A stretch of DNA of 64,000 nucleotides from CADCWN01 sp046328475 (GTDB lineage: Bacteria; Chloroflexota; Chloroflexia; Thermomicrobiales; CADCWN01), in the NCBI GenBank assembly GCA_046328475.1, contig JAXLWN010000032.1:1-64000 (forward strand), in the 5' to 3' direction. Below, piece by piece: positions 63,918 to 64,000 of this stretch; within the stretch, counting starts at the first letter, position 1; each line of letters starts with the position of its first letter. A program made the position numbers and the translations under genes. The notes beneath the pieces are model-generated. The model was not told where the DNA came from. It made no database searches and saw only the letters and a program-made list of their open reading frames with translations.

Positions 63918-64000
63918 GTGGCTGAGCGAAATGCGCAGGTGACGACGCGGACCGGGGATGACGGGTCCACCGGGCTGCTGGGGGAGGGGCGGGTACCGAA
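63918..64000 (+). CDS. PduO-type cob(I)alamin adenosyltransferase, N-terminus (3' truncated)
   Basis: A GTG at 63918 follows GGAGGGG. The frame reads VAERNAQVTTRTGDDGSTGL, then LGEGRVPK and leaves the window. The segment TRTGDDGxTGLLG-GRVPK is the ATP-binding opening of PduO-type corrinoid adenosyltransferases, which make adenosylcobalamin. Only 27 residues are visible, but the motif is distinctive. Confidence 0.8.
   Translation, partial: MAERNAQVTTRTGDDGSTGLLGEGRVP

Overview
The window is a high-GC bacterial chromosome segment with dense genes, many GTG and a few TTG starts, and Shine-Dalgarno sites of the AGGAGG type. The gene mix (a GerW/YtfJ-family protein, a DUF72 protein, a secreted WD40 protein with tandem GGLA/GYPLT modules, several MR/MLE-type enolase-superfamily dehydratases, and a Tat-type lipoprotein sugar-binding protein) is most like Chloroflexota, probably a Thermomicrobia-type lineage. 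That placement is inference; no rRNA gene is present to test it, and I saw no tRNA, CRISPR array or transposase.

Layout. 0-4.2 kb: the end of a membrane protein, a TgpA-like transglutaminase and a ribokinase-like sugar kinase. 4.2-13.3 kb: a damaged stretch of small hypothetical membrane or secreted proteins, an AstE/AspA-like deacylase, a GNAT, an OmpR-type two-component pair, a WYL regulator and a prenyltransferase-like protein; several of these carry single-base frameshifts. 13.4-21.2 kb: a GNAT, a large WD40 lipo- or exoprotein, a sugar isomerase/epimerase, two overlapping unknown genes, a Gfo/Idh/MocA dehydrogenase and a DUF72 protein. 21.5-27.1 kb: a minus-strand purine operon purF-purN-purM-purK-HIT-purE. 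27.2-39.7 kb: GerW-like protein, phosphoglycolate phosphatase-like HAD next to a glycolate oxidase GlcD-like FAD enzyme, gyrB, membrane proteins, TerC, methyltransferases, a sensor kinase that seems to have lost its ATPase motifs, MOSC and diaminopropionate ammonia-lyase. 39.8-58.3 kb: a sugar-acid catabolic island with six enolase-superfamily enzymes, an SDR, a complete ABC sugar importer (binding protein, two permeases, an ATPase with one frameshift at the signature motif), a FadR-type GntR regulator with a clear promoter and operator, a DAO-type flavoenzyme and a luciferase-like monooxygenase. 58.5-64 kb: YCII protein, S9 peptidase, phospholipase D-like protein, FabI and the first codons of a PduO-type cobalamin adenosyltransferase.

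The island at 39.8-58.3 kb reads as an uptake and dehydration system for aldonic or uronic acids: the importer brings in a sugar or oligosaccharide, SDR and DAO enzymes may oxidise it, and the dehydratases make 2-keto-3-deoxy acids. GntR probably represses the unit from the 49.9 kb operator, and a similar half-site lies before the 42.7 kb dehydratase.

The most unusual signal is not a gene. Almost every intergenic gap carries short tandem arrays of a 7- or 8-base unit. The unit differs from gap to gap, but within a gap two arrays are often reverse complements across a 5-150 base spacer, so each locus can fold into its own hairpin (a 29-bp stem at 61.1 kb). The arrays abut stop codons, and six genes end inside or at the edge of one. 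These look like a family of structure-conserved, sequence-variable intergenic elements, comparable to but distinct from the heptameric STRR repeats known in cyanobacteria.
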